Source: Camarhynchus parvulus (Eukaryota; Chordata; Aves; Passeriformes; Thraupidae). From it: a stretch of DNA of 64,000 bases. Each line of letters begins with the position of its first letter. The first letter of the stretch is position 1. Location: the NCBI RefSeq assembly GCF_901933205.1, contig NC_044600.1, positions 4,688,501 to 4,752,500 on the forward strand, read 5' to 3'. The notes beneath the pieces are model-generated. The model did not search any database. It was not told the origin of the DNA and worked only from the letters and a program-made list of their open reading frames with translations. Shown here piece by piece: positions 51,001 through 60,590 of the stretch. The translations under genes and the position numbers were made by a program.

Positions 51001-51127
51001 TCCTTTTCCTCTCATGCTCCTAGAAAGCAAGGATGAGATTCAGTACTGCTCATACTCCTTGCACCAAGGTCAGTGGGAATTTTGGATCAGGCAATGACCA
51101 GTCACGTCTTGGATGTGTGAGTCTGAT

Positions 51128-51133
51128 TTTATT
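51128..51133 (-). terminator. Candidate polyadenylation signal for the TASL-like gene
   Basis: AATAAA on the minus strand about 0.8 kb after the stop at 51942. A 3' UTR ending here would include the CR1 fragment at 51.6-51.7 kb. Motif only. Confidence 0.25.
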
Positions 51134-51609
51134 AATTTGTTTCCTTATCAGGAATTGTCTTTCTCTGTCATTTTAATAAAGAAAGAGTTCTTTCACTGCC
51201 CACTCAGATAATTTTCCCTCAGGAGCAGTTTTTTCTCAGTCCTGCTGATATTTTCTTTGAGTTCACAGATGATTTTAAGAAATGCCCAAGAAATAAAGAT
51301 TAAAACAAGCAAACAAAAAAACCCCAACCACAAGCAAAAACACCAACAAAAACTTCTGCAGAGCAGGTAATAGTCCAATTCATCTATCATTTTACAGTGG
51401 TGACATAATGAATAATTTCCAGCTGAAATATTTGCTGAGAAGCCAGAGCAAAGGGAGAAAATGTGTTTCAGTGCTAAACAGAAGTATTTCCATATGAAAA
51501 TCTGCATTTAAATTTCCAAATGAAGATGCAGGAATCTTGCACTATTTTTCAGGAATGCTGCAGTCATCTTTGCTTGCTGATTTTGCAGAAAATTAATGCT
51601 TTTATCTGT

Positions 51610-51712
51610 GGATGTGGCACTTGAGGACATGATTTAGTGGTGCTGGGTTGATGGTTGGACTTGATGTTCTTAGTGGTCATTTTCAACTTCAGCAGTTCTA
51701 TAATTCTATATA
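51610..51712 (+). repeat. CR1 LINE 3' end
   Basis: GATGTGGCACTTGAGGACAT, GATTTAGTGGTGCTGGGTTG, GACTTGATGTTCTTAGTGGT, then ATTCTATA-type tail. Confidence 0.85.
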
Positions 51713-51941
51713 TATATTATAAAAACATGATTAACCAGTATTTTGGAGAGAAATTAATTTCAAATTCTCCATTAAAACCAGAAAACAATGACCTTTACTC
51801 GTCCTCCTACCAAAGGGGTTTAAGACTTAAAATATTAATTAGAAGAAGTGTAGTGTGCAAATGTTTCCATTTCCCAACCTAATCCTTGGAGTGAATCATT
51901 CATATCTGAATCCCATCCCTCTCCTGAGCTGAGCAGCTCAG

Positions 51942-52865
51942 TCAGGATGTGAATTCCATCCTGCAGCTCCGTTTTGCAGCCCCTGTGTTGGAGATTTGGA
52001 GGTTTGGGGTGCTGAACTCGGAGCTGTTCCTGTTGGGGGCGTTGCGGGAGCTGAACAAAGCCAACGAGTGCAAGAGGGCTCCTCTGGCTTTGGAGGTTTC
52101 TATGTTCTGCTCCTGGGAGATCTGAACACTTATCTGGTCCAGGCTGTTCCTTATCCAGCTGCAGGTCAGGAGGTTTGTTATGGAACCACACCTGGCCAAG
52201 CTTTCTTCAAAAAACTGTTTGTAGAGCTCTGCCACTTTGGCTTCCATGTACTTATTGAGCGTGGAGTTGGACAGGGGCTCCTCACTGAGCAGGAGGCTCC
52301 TTTCTCCAGCTTCATCTCCAGGCAGAGACATCCCAGTGGGCTTTTTGGGATGCTCACACAGAGGGGACTGACCCAGGGGAATGTCTATGGAGAGCAGGAC
52401 AGGCCCATCAGTGAGCTCGTCACACACATGGTCCAGGACACAGCCCGAGTCACACGTGGGGCCCCCCACACGGTCCCCCCCGATCTGCAGGTCAGGGTAG
52501 TTCTGGTAAATGCTGTTGTATGGCCAGGATCTGTACAAATCCACCTCCTCTAGGCTCCCTCCTCTCTTGGGGATATGTACAGCTGGGGTTGCAGTGCCTT
52601 TAACCAGCACTTCCTGATCCTTTGCAGGCTCCTTCTCTATGGATCCCCATCGGGGGCTGCTCCCGGCTTCCACTTTGCTGCTTCTGGCAGAGAGCTCCTC
52701 CCGCTTCTCACATCCATCAGCAAAGCCTTTAATTTTTGGGATGTCTACAAGTTTCTGTCTCCAGATTCCCTCTTTAGCCTTTTGGGATGCAGGAGATTTG
52801 CAAGGCTTATCTTGATGACAGCTTTCTCTGTAGATGAGCCTCGTTAGGATGCCTTCTGCCAGCAT
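51942..52865 (-). CDS. TASL-like (CXorf21-like) TLR signalling adaptor, single coding exon
   Basis: An intact 307-aa open frame. TASL sits on endolysosomes bound to SLC15A4 and recruits IRF5 after TLR7/8/9 signalling. Seen matches to TASL: N-terminus MLAEGILTRLIYR (the SLC15A4-contacting end, MLSEG... in TASL); NSIYQNYPDLQIGG at 117-130 (KNYNDLQIAGG in TASL); LNKYMEAKVAELYKQ at 203-217; SLDQISVQISQEQNIETSKA at 241-260; and STPNLQIS at 285-292, a pLxIS motif with Ser292 in the place of TASL Ser294. Length is close to TASL (about 300 aa) and the coding region is likewise in one exon. A strong acceptor (CTTTCCATCCCAG|GGCTCC) starts this exon at 52910, so a 5' UTR exon must lie upstream. The 5' UTR part contains a short ATG frame (MELW, stop). 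Divergence and the Xq21-type location suggest a paralog of Xp21 TASL rather than its ortholog; that part is inference. Confidence 0.85.
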   Translation of the reverse strand: MLAEGILTRLIYRESCHQDKPCKSPASQKAKEGIWRQKLVDIPKIKGFADGCEKREELSARSSKVEAGSSPRWGSIEKEPAKDQEVLVKGTATPAVHIPKRGGSLEEVDLYRSWPYNSIYQNYPDLQIGGDRVGGPTCDSGCVLDHVCDELTDGPVLLSIDIPLGQSPLCEHPKKPTGMSLPGDEAGERSLLLSEEPLSNSTLNKYMEAKVAELYKQFFEESLARCGSITNLLTCSWIRNSLDQISVQISQEQNIETSKARGALLHSLALFSSRNAPNRNSSEFSTPNLQISNTGAAKRSCRMEFTS

Positions 52866-54413
52866 GGTGACAAGTGTGAGCAGCAGGGATCACCAGAGTT
52901 CCATGGAGCCCTGGGATGGAAAGACAGGCACAGTACAACAGCAACAACTATTATTCAACAACTATTATAGAATAATTATATTATTATTATTGTTATTTTT
53001 ACTAATGAACAGTGCACTTCTCACACAGACAGTGGTTTTTCTTTCCCTCTCAAGCATTTATTTTTAGCAAACATCAAACTGCATGCTTTTCCTCTTTACC
53101 ATGTCCACAAAAGTCATTCTGAAGGTGCAGGAAGGGCTTTAATCAGCTGCTTCATCTGTAACATCCCTTCTGCTCCCAGGTCTCTTCCTCATCGTGGCTA
53201 CTTCAGACAGATTGTACTTTGTAAGCTGTAAAAATCAGCAGAATCATTTTACTTGTCTGTATCAATACCATCAGTAATTAATCAATGTTTTCCATTACAA
53301 GACAACCATTTCCAAGAGCTAAAGAGGTGACATAGAAAGGAAATAAAGACTATGTTCATATTTAGAGGCATTTCTGACTTGAGCACTTCTGTGAGGTGCC
53401 AAGGAGCTTCAAAAGAGAGTTCTGCAAATAGAATAACACTGTATTCAAAATGCGGATCAAATGTGTTTAGTCCCTCTTAATGCTGAACTTAAAAGATATA
53501 AGTAGTTGATCTGCCTTCCTCAATAGTGATAATAGTGAAAAGATAAGTGTCTCAAAATAATTTACTACACTTAATGATTCCTTATCATCCCTTTCCAATT
53601 TGCCTACTGTTAAAATCAATGGGAATCTTCACATTAAGAATCTGACCTGAACCACTGCTCTTCTAGAAGAATGGGAAACATGAACATAAGAAAATCATTC
53701 AGTTCTTCAAATATCCTTTAAATCCCTGCATAATTGAAGTATCCACAGACCCAAAGGATGCTTGTGGCTCAATACTTTTCACCATGCCCCTATGTCCTGG
53801 TATATTTGAAATTCCTCTCTACGCTAGGTCACTTTTCAATCCCAGTACTCCTTCTAGGAGATATTCTAAAACTTCAGTTATTTGAGACATGGAAATTTTC
53901 AACTTTCCCCTAAAATTTACACACTGGCACAGCACAACTGTTTGTTTTTTTATTTTTGTAGGGTTCTTTATTTTTATGACACAGAAGCTGAAAGGAACAC
54001 TGGAATTTCAGGCCAAAGGACGCAAGAAAGGCAGCAGACCTGGTTATCTACAGAGTCATTTACATATGCATAAAACAGGGCAGCACCTTCTTAAGCACTT
54101 ATGGGAACTTGATAAACCAATTTCCAAAGAAAGAAGAATTGGCAGTCTAAATCTTGCTAAAGATCCATGGAATTTGGAATGCACTGTGCCTTGCAGGACA
54201 TGGGTAACCAGGTCCCTACCCCGGTCTGTAGGACCTCAGGGTACCCGGCTCCTCACCTGCTGATAAATTTTGATTTATTGCTTTCAAAGTGCTCATGAAG
54301 AGCTAAAACTTGGTAATCTTAGAAAAACCACTCTCCTCCAAATGAAATAAGTGGTTCCTCTGCTGTGGAACAAAGCATAAGGAAAAGAAAAAGGCACAAA
54401 AAGCCCAACTCAC

Positions 54414-54561
54414 CAAGCCCAGCCAGGTCCGAAGCAGATTTCCCCGAGCCCAGAGCTGTCCTGCCAGAGCTGCTGGGAGGGGGCAGATGGTTCCCCAGCC
54501 TTTCCTCACTGCTGCCTGTGCAGAAGAAGCCTGATGTGCTCATGATGCAACTCCCCAGCAT
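54414..54561 (-). other. Possible 5' exon with consensus donor
   Basis: An open frame from ATG at 54561 (or 54543, MSTSGFFCTGSSEE...) runs to a textbook donor GGGCTTG|GTGAGT at 54414. Nothing similar is known to me. It is 1.5 kb upstream of the TASL-like coding exon on the same strand, so it could be that gene's 5' exon. The right-hand limit is unknown. Confidence 0.35.
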
Positions 54562-55309
54562 TTTGAACTCATAAAACAGAAGTGATCCCGCTGGGAGAGG
54601 GCGTGGTTTTTGAACACAAAGAGAGGGCTACGTCTAAAAGAGGATGTTTGAAAATGAATTGAGATGTTTCTGACCACGCTGTGATGCTGAGGAGCTGCTG
54701 AGGGCCAGAACGGGGCGTGGGGAAGGAGCAGAGAGTCAGGGCTGAAATCGGAACTGAATTCCACCAACACTTCCACTGGCAGGAGCTCGGTGCTGCTCAG
54801 CTGACTTGTGGACTTGCACCACTTCCCCTTTGGAAACAGCAGCTAAATTTAGAGTCTGGTGATGTGCCACTGATGGGGAGGAAGTTGGTAACTTCCTTTC
54901 ACCCGGATTTTGATGAAATACCCTGTGTCTGTTACTGGCAAACAGGACAATGTGCCAACCTGAAGGCAGCAGCCAAGGGACAGTTCTGCACAATTGTGTT
55001 GCTCCTTGACCAAACCCACTCTTTAGGGGTTAAAAAATTACCTCTGGCACGTCCCAGGTGCTCCCATGGTGGTTTTAGGTGTCCCCTTCAAGCTGAAGCC
55101 AAGCTCAGGCGCAGAGCCCTCCCCTCAGCACAGGACCCAGCCCACAGACAGGCTGAAGAGTTTTCTGTTGGTGACTTTTCTAAATTTCCTTTTTCTCAGA
55201 ATTTAAAAACCCCCAATGAAGCAGAAGCTGAATCTCATCTAAGTACAAGACAAAAGATTCTAAAAACACACTGTTTCATGACAGGGGCAAGACACAAATC
55301 ATCATCCAT

Positions 55310-55478
55310 GACATGGGCAGGTTGCTCCAAGCCCTGTCCAACCTGGCCTTGGACACTTCCAGGGATGGGGCAGCCACAGCTTCCCTGGGCAGCCTGTGCC
55401 AGGGCCTCCCACCCTCACAGGGAAGAATTTCTTCCTAATATCCAATCTAACCCTGCCCCCTGTCAGTGGAAAATCATG
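55310..55478 (-). repeat. CR1 LINE 3' fragment
   Basis: GGGCAGGTTGCTCCAAGCCC, ACACTTCCAGGGATGGGGCA, CACCCTCACAGGGAAGAATT, CTTCCTAATATCCAATCTAA. Confidence 0.9.
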
Positions 55479-55949
55479 CTGTGCCTTAGAAATTAGGTTT
55501 GGAGTAATTCTGGCCATACAGGTTCAATGAAGTCTGTAAAGTTATCTCTCTTCCCTCCTTTTCTCCTGTATCTCATTAAAAACTTCAGGTTTTTATGGAG
55601 GCAAAATGAAAGCTATTTTTACTCCCACCAAATCGATATAAAACTCATTTAATATTTAAAAGCTGTTCAAAATTATCTGATTTTTAATCATGTTACATGA
55701 GCAATTTCTGCACAGAAGGTGTGGCTGGGACTCCAGCAGAGCCACTGCCCGCAGCCTTTGGGGGCAGGAACCAGGCTGGATCAAATTCCAAGAAGTTTTA
55801 AGCTTGCAATTAGTGCCAGCTGCAGCTGGAATTTTTGTGCAGCTGTTTCAACAAGACACAAAAGTAGCAGAGAGAGAGAGAGGAAGAAATCAAGTCAGGT
55901 AATTTGCGTGGAGTGATTAAAAGCAAATCAACTTCCATTTCATACCCAG

Positions 55950-56045
55950 CAACCTGACCTATGGAATGTGTCCCTGCCCATGGTGGGGTGGAATGAGATG
56001 AGCTTTACCATCCCTTCCAACCCAAATCAGTCTGGGATTCACGTG
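55950..56045 (+). repeat. CR1 LINE 3' end
   Basis: GTCCCTGCCCATGGTGGGGT, GGAATGAGATGAGCTTTACC, CATCCCTTCCAACCCAAATC. Confidence 0.8.
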
Positions 56046-56514
56046 GTAAATGCATCAATATCCAAGGAAATCAATGTATTCTCTCAATTCGATCCCACCA
56101 AAAAGAAATTCCCTTTTGTTTACAAAAATAAAGTCAGAATGAGATGGAACCAAAATTAGCTCAGAAGCTGAGCACAGATTGCAGTTAGGACAAACAGCAA
56201 GGCAACAATGTCAGATTTAGAGCTGAGTATCTTTTGAAAAATAATAAAAAATTGCTTTTATAATAACATTCATATATGGAGAAAACAAATGCTACCACGC
56301 TGAATGATATCATATGAACTACGGCTGCATGTAAACGAACTCCCTTCTTTCAGCACAGGCTGGGCACTTTGCATGCACATAAACATGACACAGATATTGA
56401 CTGGAAAGAAAGGTTTTATGTCAGAAATCGTGTTGTATGTTGTGGTTTTTCTCCTAAGCACAGCGGCTGCGGGCCCTTTATTTCTCATTCCAAAGGAATT
56501 TCACTCCAACACGG

Positions 56515-56790
56515 CTCCCACCGTCAGAGGAGCCCCTCACACACAACCCCACCGCCCCCGGCGCGGCTTAAGTAGAAGAGAGGCGGGGTTTAGTGCTGAC
56601 TGACAGCTGCACACCCAATAGGAAGGCGGAACGGGCCTGCCTCGGTCGCTGAGTGGCCGCTGGTTGCCGCAGCAACGGCGCGCGCGGCAGCGCGGCGGGC
56701 CCGGGCGCCATTGCGGCCCCTCGGAGCGGGCGGGCGGGACTTGGGCAGCTCCTGGCCGGAAAATGTGTGTGTGATCCACTTCGCTCCGTG
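56515..56790. promoter_or_regulatory. CpG island, probable promoter
   Basis: This is the only stretch dense in CG dinucleotides outside coding exons (for example GGCGCGCGCGGCAGCGCGGC near 56677). It holds a CCAAT box near 56610, GC boxes and an RFX X-box. The nearest gene in the right orientation is the TASL-like gene 3.6 kb downstream on the minus strand. No plus-strand exon is evident to its right. Confidence 0.75.
56663..56676. promoter_or_regulatory. RFX X-box inside the CpG island
   Basis: GTTGCC-GC-AGCAAC is a perfect inverted X-box of the form GTNRCC N(0-3) RGYAAC. RFX factors bind such sites in ciliary and MHC class II promoters. Confidence 0.6.
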
Positions 56791-56846
56791 TAAACCAAAA
56801 TAACCCGCTCTGCCTGCTGGGAAAGGGTTCCGGAAAGAACTGAGGC

Positions 56847-56863
56847 CACGTGGGAATTATAGT
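56847..56863 (-). promoter_or_regulatory. ACTAYRNNNCCCR motif overlapping an E-box
   Basis: On the minus strand ACTATAATTCCCA fits the ACTAYRNNNCCCR promoter motif (ZNF143/THAP11 class). CACGTG overlaps its end. It lies about 60 bp right of the CpG island. Confidence 0.45.
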
Positions 56864-58504
56864 GCTGCTGACATTGGATTAATGATGTGCTGGTTTCCTT
56901 TTATTAAGGATTTTGAAATAGTGAGCAAATTAAAATGAAGAAATGACCAAGTTCCTGATGATATCTACAATAAACCAACCTTTAAGAGAAGGAATTACTA
57001 CAAAGAATTACAGCATATAAGAATTATATATTACTATATTGTGTATGTGTATAAATATTTATAAATATATATATAATAATATACATCGTGAATTACTGTA
57101 TATTCATGTTATAAGATATAGAGGGCCAAGTCTGATACTTCATCAATACAACACTTATATTTTGTACTAAATATGCGTGTTTTCCACTAAATACATGCAT
57201 TTTGCATACTGAGTACTCACTATTGGGCTTACCTGTAGTAATCCAGCAATTTCTACTTTGTCACCTCAACATTTAAAATTCTTTTTCATTTCTGCAAGTT
57301 TACCAATACAGTCCAAAATTTTTAATAATAAACTTCAAAACTGTCATAACGAACCCTTCAATCTAAAACATTCTACCAAGATCCCAGAATATGGGTAAAT
57401 CACAGAATATTTCTGCAGGAAACTCAGTACATGGTAACGACTTGGGAATGATTTATTTGTGCCATGGGATCAGGATCTGAGCAATGTGGTGTAGGGAAAG
57501 TTGTCACACATTGCACGCACATGTGTAGCTTGGTGTTTAAAGATTTTGGGAAACTATTTTCATTGAACTTTAATGAATAACAACTGGGTTTTTAGGATTT
57601 TTAATTAAAAAAAAAGAAGGAAAGCAGCAATTTTTCTGAGTGGCACAAGTAGAGTGGATACATGGGGGAGTAAATGGGATTCATTACAACTTTGAAATGG
57701 CATTGCTGGCCCTTTTCCCATCCCATGGACCAGTTCTAAGACAGCACAGAAGGACAAATGAGAGGGACCAGCAATAATCCCCTGTCCCTGATGGTGCTTG
57801 GCTGTGCTTCAGCTGCTCCTGTACAAATTACCAACCACTCTGAAAAAAATCAAGTTTTTGTTTCCTCCAGAGGATGTGAACTGAAGTCTGGAGTTTGGGC
57901 AAATCCCAGGGCAGGTCAGAGGCAGAGAATGTCATTTCTGTAGCTCTGCAGATCTTGCAGGGGTTGCAGAATTTCAGCACGTGAAGCAGGAAGGAGGTAC
58001 CTGCTGATCTACCTGGCAAACAGGGAAGGTGTAAGTGAAGTTTTAGTTTAAAATTTATCCTGCACTGCCCTGTGGCAACACAAATAGAAAACAGCACAGC
58101 TCCCTGCTGGGAGGAGCATAAAGCTAATTAATTACAGTTTGGAAAGGAGCAGGGGAGGGCTGGGTGAGCTCCTGTGGGAGCAGCTGCTGTGTCCACGCCA
58201 ATTCCAACCTGTCCCTGCCCTGGGGAAGGAGTGGGAAAGCAGGAGAATGAGGAAATAACCCAAACTTTGACACACTGTTTTGGGTGGGTGTATCCTAAAT
58301 TAAATCCCATTTGGTAATTAAATCCCATTAGCTGCAACAGGTGAAAGATCCAAGCCAGCAGACTTCACCCTCAGCAGCAGATCCCTGATGTTCACCTTGT
58401 ATAAATCCTGAACTTTTAAAAAGCAATATTTTCATCTGAAAATTTCACTTCTTTCAGCTTCAAACTTCAAACTGTGAACAAAACGTGCAAACAAGTCATG
58501 GAGT
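56864..58504. other. Intergenic: AT-rich, no gene seen
   Basis: Between the CpG island and the SH3BGRL 3' end. It contains an AT-rich block at about 57001-57125 made of TATA-like runs. No coding signature on either strand. Confidence 0.5.
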
Positions 58505-58525
58505 GAGAAAGTGTTCTAAACCAAC

Positions 58526-58531
58526 TTTATT
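58526..58531 (-). terminator. SH3BGRL: SH3BGRL polyadenylation signal
   Basis: AATAAA in the context ATTCCAATAAAGTTGG on the minus strand, followed within about 20 nt by a T-rich stretch (TTTAGAACACTTTCT). It is a well-formed 3' end. Confidence 0.6.
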
Positions 58532-59369
58532 GGAATGATACAGGAATGGTTAACATACAGGTTCAATCCTCAATGCCTGCTTTCTACATAGGAAAAAATA
58601 AGAAAGAAAAGAACAAATTCAATTCTTGCACCCATGGAAACAGAAAAAACCAGCACAGAGGTAACAGATTCCTGGCACTCCTAAAGTCATGCAAGAGATC
58701 TGCATCAAAAAACTCGAGTTTTACACACACAACAAAGAGATTTTGGGTATTTTCAGTTTGTGTTGGTGCCTTGTTCCCCGGACAAAGGAATAATTCAGCC
58801 TGGCTCGCCAGAGCTGCCTTAGGAATGCTGCTACAGTTTGAATGCTCCCATATGGCAAGGGGGGGACACACGAGGGCAGTGACTTTGCTTTCTTAAACTT
58901 GGCAATTTTCTTGACCGTTGAGACAGGGATTGACCTCGTTTCAGAATGTTTTGGGTCACTGAACTGACAGAATTTGGCAGCTACTTTTAATTACAGCTTC
59001 TCCAAAATAATGGCTGTAATTCACCAAACGTGCACAGGAAGCACAGCAAACTGCTGTGGGTAGTACAGAGACTTGTGTGTCAAATCCCACTTTCCTCACC
59101 ACCCTTCACTTGGTATTCCACAGTTCCCATAAACCTGAGCAGGAATTTAGACACAGAAAAAGATTTGGCCAATATTAAGAAAGAAAAACAACCTTGTTCG
59201 AAAAGATGAAATCATAGTGAACAACAAAAATCTGATGCTGGATTTAAAATATAACCAAACTTCCATCCCCAAAAGATCTTAAATTTCACAGAACTGCAGT
59301 AACTCCTGACAAAAGGTGTTAATAAAAAAGCACAGTTTTGTGTGTGTGTTAATCTTTAAGGTAAGGCAG

Positions 59370-59390
59370 CATCCATCCATCCATCCATCC
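59370..59390. repeat. CATC tetranucleotide microsatellite
   Basis: Five copies of CATC in the SH3BGRL 3' UTR. Confidence 0.9.
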
Positions 59391-60557
59391 CTCTGCCTCG
59401 TGATGCTGTGCTGCTTTTGTAAGCACAAGCTTCCAACTGCTTCCCAGGCTCCCAAAATGACAAATCAGGAATTAAAATATGGCCAGGAATTACAGGCTCC
59501 CTCATGAGCACTGGGAGAACACACAGGTTAATATTGCACGTGGTAAATTCACCCACACAAGACACTGAGAGATTTGCAATTCCTATAATAGTTTTATGAT
59601 ATGGCAATAAGAATGGAAATGAAGTTTTTCAACCTTAAAAAAAAAAGTCTTGCTTAATTACAGTAACTTTTGCTATTCAAACATTTATTTCCTCATTTGA
59701 AAAAATACTATATGAACCTAATGGCTACTTGAACATGCAGTGAGATGTTTAATGCTCTAAGCAGTGTGAACTGGTATTTTTGTAGAGAAATACATTAAAG
59801 GCTTTCACCCTTACACAGGTAAGGAAAGGCCATTTCTGGCTGTTTTGGCTTGTTTGCAACATTGAATCTTGCCCAGATGTGTCATTGCTCGTGCTTAGGC
59901 AGCTGGGAGGGACCCGTGTCCATTGCCCTTTCTGTCCAAAGAGCCCACACAGATCACTTAAATGAGAAGTACATGGGGTTTGTTGGGGGTTTTATCACCT
60001 GTACAACTGTAACAATACAAACCTTAAATATCCATTCTACAGAAGACAAACACAACTTTCCAAAGTGACTACAATGGTTAAACTACACAGTACCACCTAC
60101 AAATTCATCTGAAACCAGGAAAGACACTGCAAATTTACTGTGTAACTCAGTAACATTTTTGAGGCAACTCAGGCACTAAATTAGTATCTGACGAGGTTTT
60201 AGATGCTGTTTTCCATAGTTTAAATAGCTGGATCTCTAGGTAAAACCCATCTACATTTTTAGTACTAAAATAGTTTCTTTAAGTTTACACAAAACGGATG
60301 AATTGCCAGGACAGTTTAAACTAAATGTAACTCATTCATGTCTGATTGCTTCAGCTTCCATCAGAACCCACTCCTGGCTTCCTACCCTGAATTTCCCATT
60401 TCCATCCTGTGTTCAATTTGTGTTATGGACAGTGAATGCTGCAAGCACCAATCAAATGTTAGAAATCACATCTACATTTCTTGAAGCAGAGACAGTTGGA
60501 CTATTTTATAAAAAAGCTGTGGAAATTCCCTTTACAGACATTTAAGGCAGTTGAAAT

Positions 60558-60590
60558 TCACGCTTGCTGCTTGGCCAGTGCTTCAGCTTC
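60558..60590 (-). CDS. SH3BGRL: SH3BGRL last coding exon
   Basis: Acceptor GCTGTTTCAG|GAAGCT, then ten codons [10 protein letters not shown] and TGA at 60560-60558. Too short for open-frame detection; recognised from the conserved C-terminus. Confidence 0.95.
   Translation of the reverse strand, partial: EAEALAKQQA

Larger units (their letters stand above)
44327..51127. other. Intergenic: exchanger 5' side to TASL-like 3' side
   Basis: No coding exon recognised in 6.8 kb. It holds CR1 fragments near 45.4, 46.2 and 48.0 kb and a poly-A tract at 45894-45915. The exchanger promoter should lie at its left end, but no CpG island is visible there. Confidence 0.5.
58505..60557 (-). other. SH3BGRL: SH3BGRL 3' UTR (predicted)
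   Basis: About 2 kb from the stop to an AATAAA on the minus strand. No splice signal or coding frame of note. It contains a CATC/ATCC repeat at 59370-59390. The extent rests on the polyadenylation signal only. Confidence 0.6.

Noticed and set aside
51193..51507. Minus-strand Cys/Leu-rich frame with a hydrophobic run
   Set aside because: Probably part of the TASL-like 3' UTR; AT-rich composition and no match to a family.
51996..52553. Plus-strand open frame of 185 aa
   Set aside because: Antisense of the TASL-like coding exon; no similarity to anything recognised.
54717..55496. Plus-strand open frame of 259 aa
   Set aside because: No family resemblance, no splice structure, and its end lies in an antisense CR1 fragment.
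60303..60545. Plus-strand open frame near the SH3BGRL last exon
   Set aside because: It lies antisense in the 3' UTR and has no coding signature.
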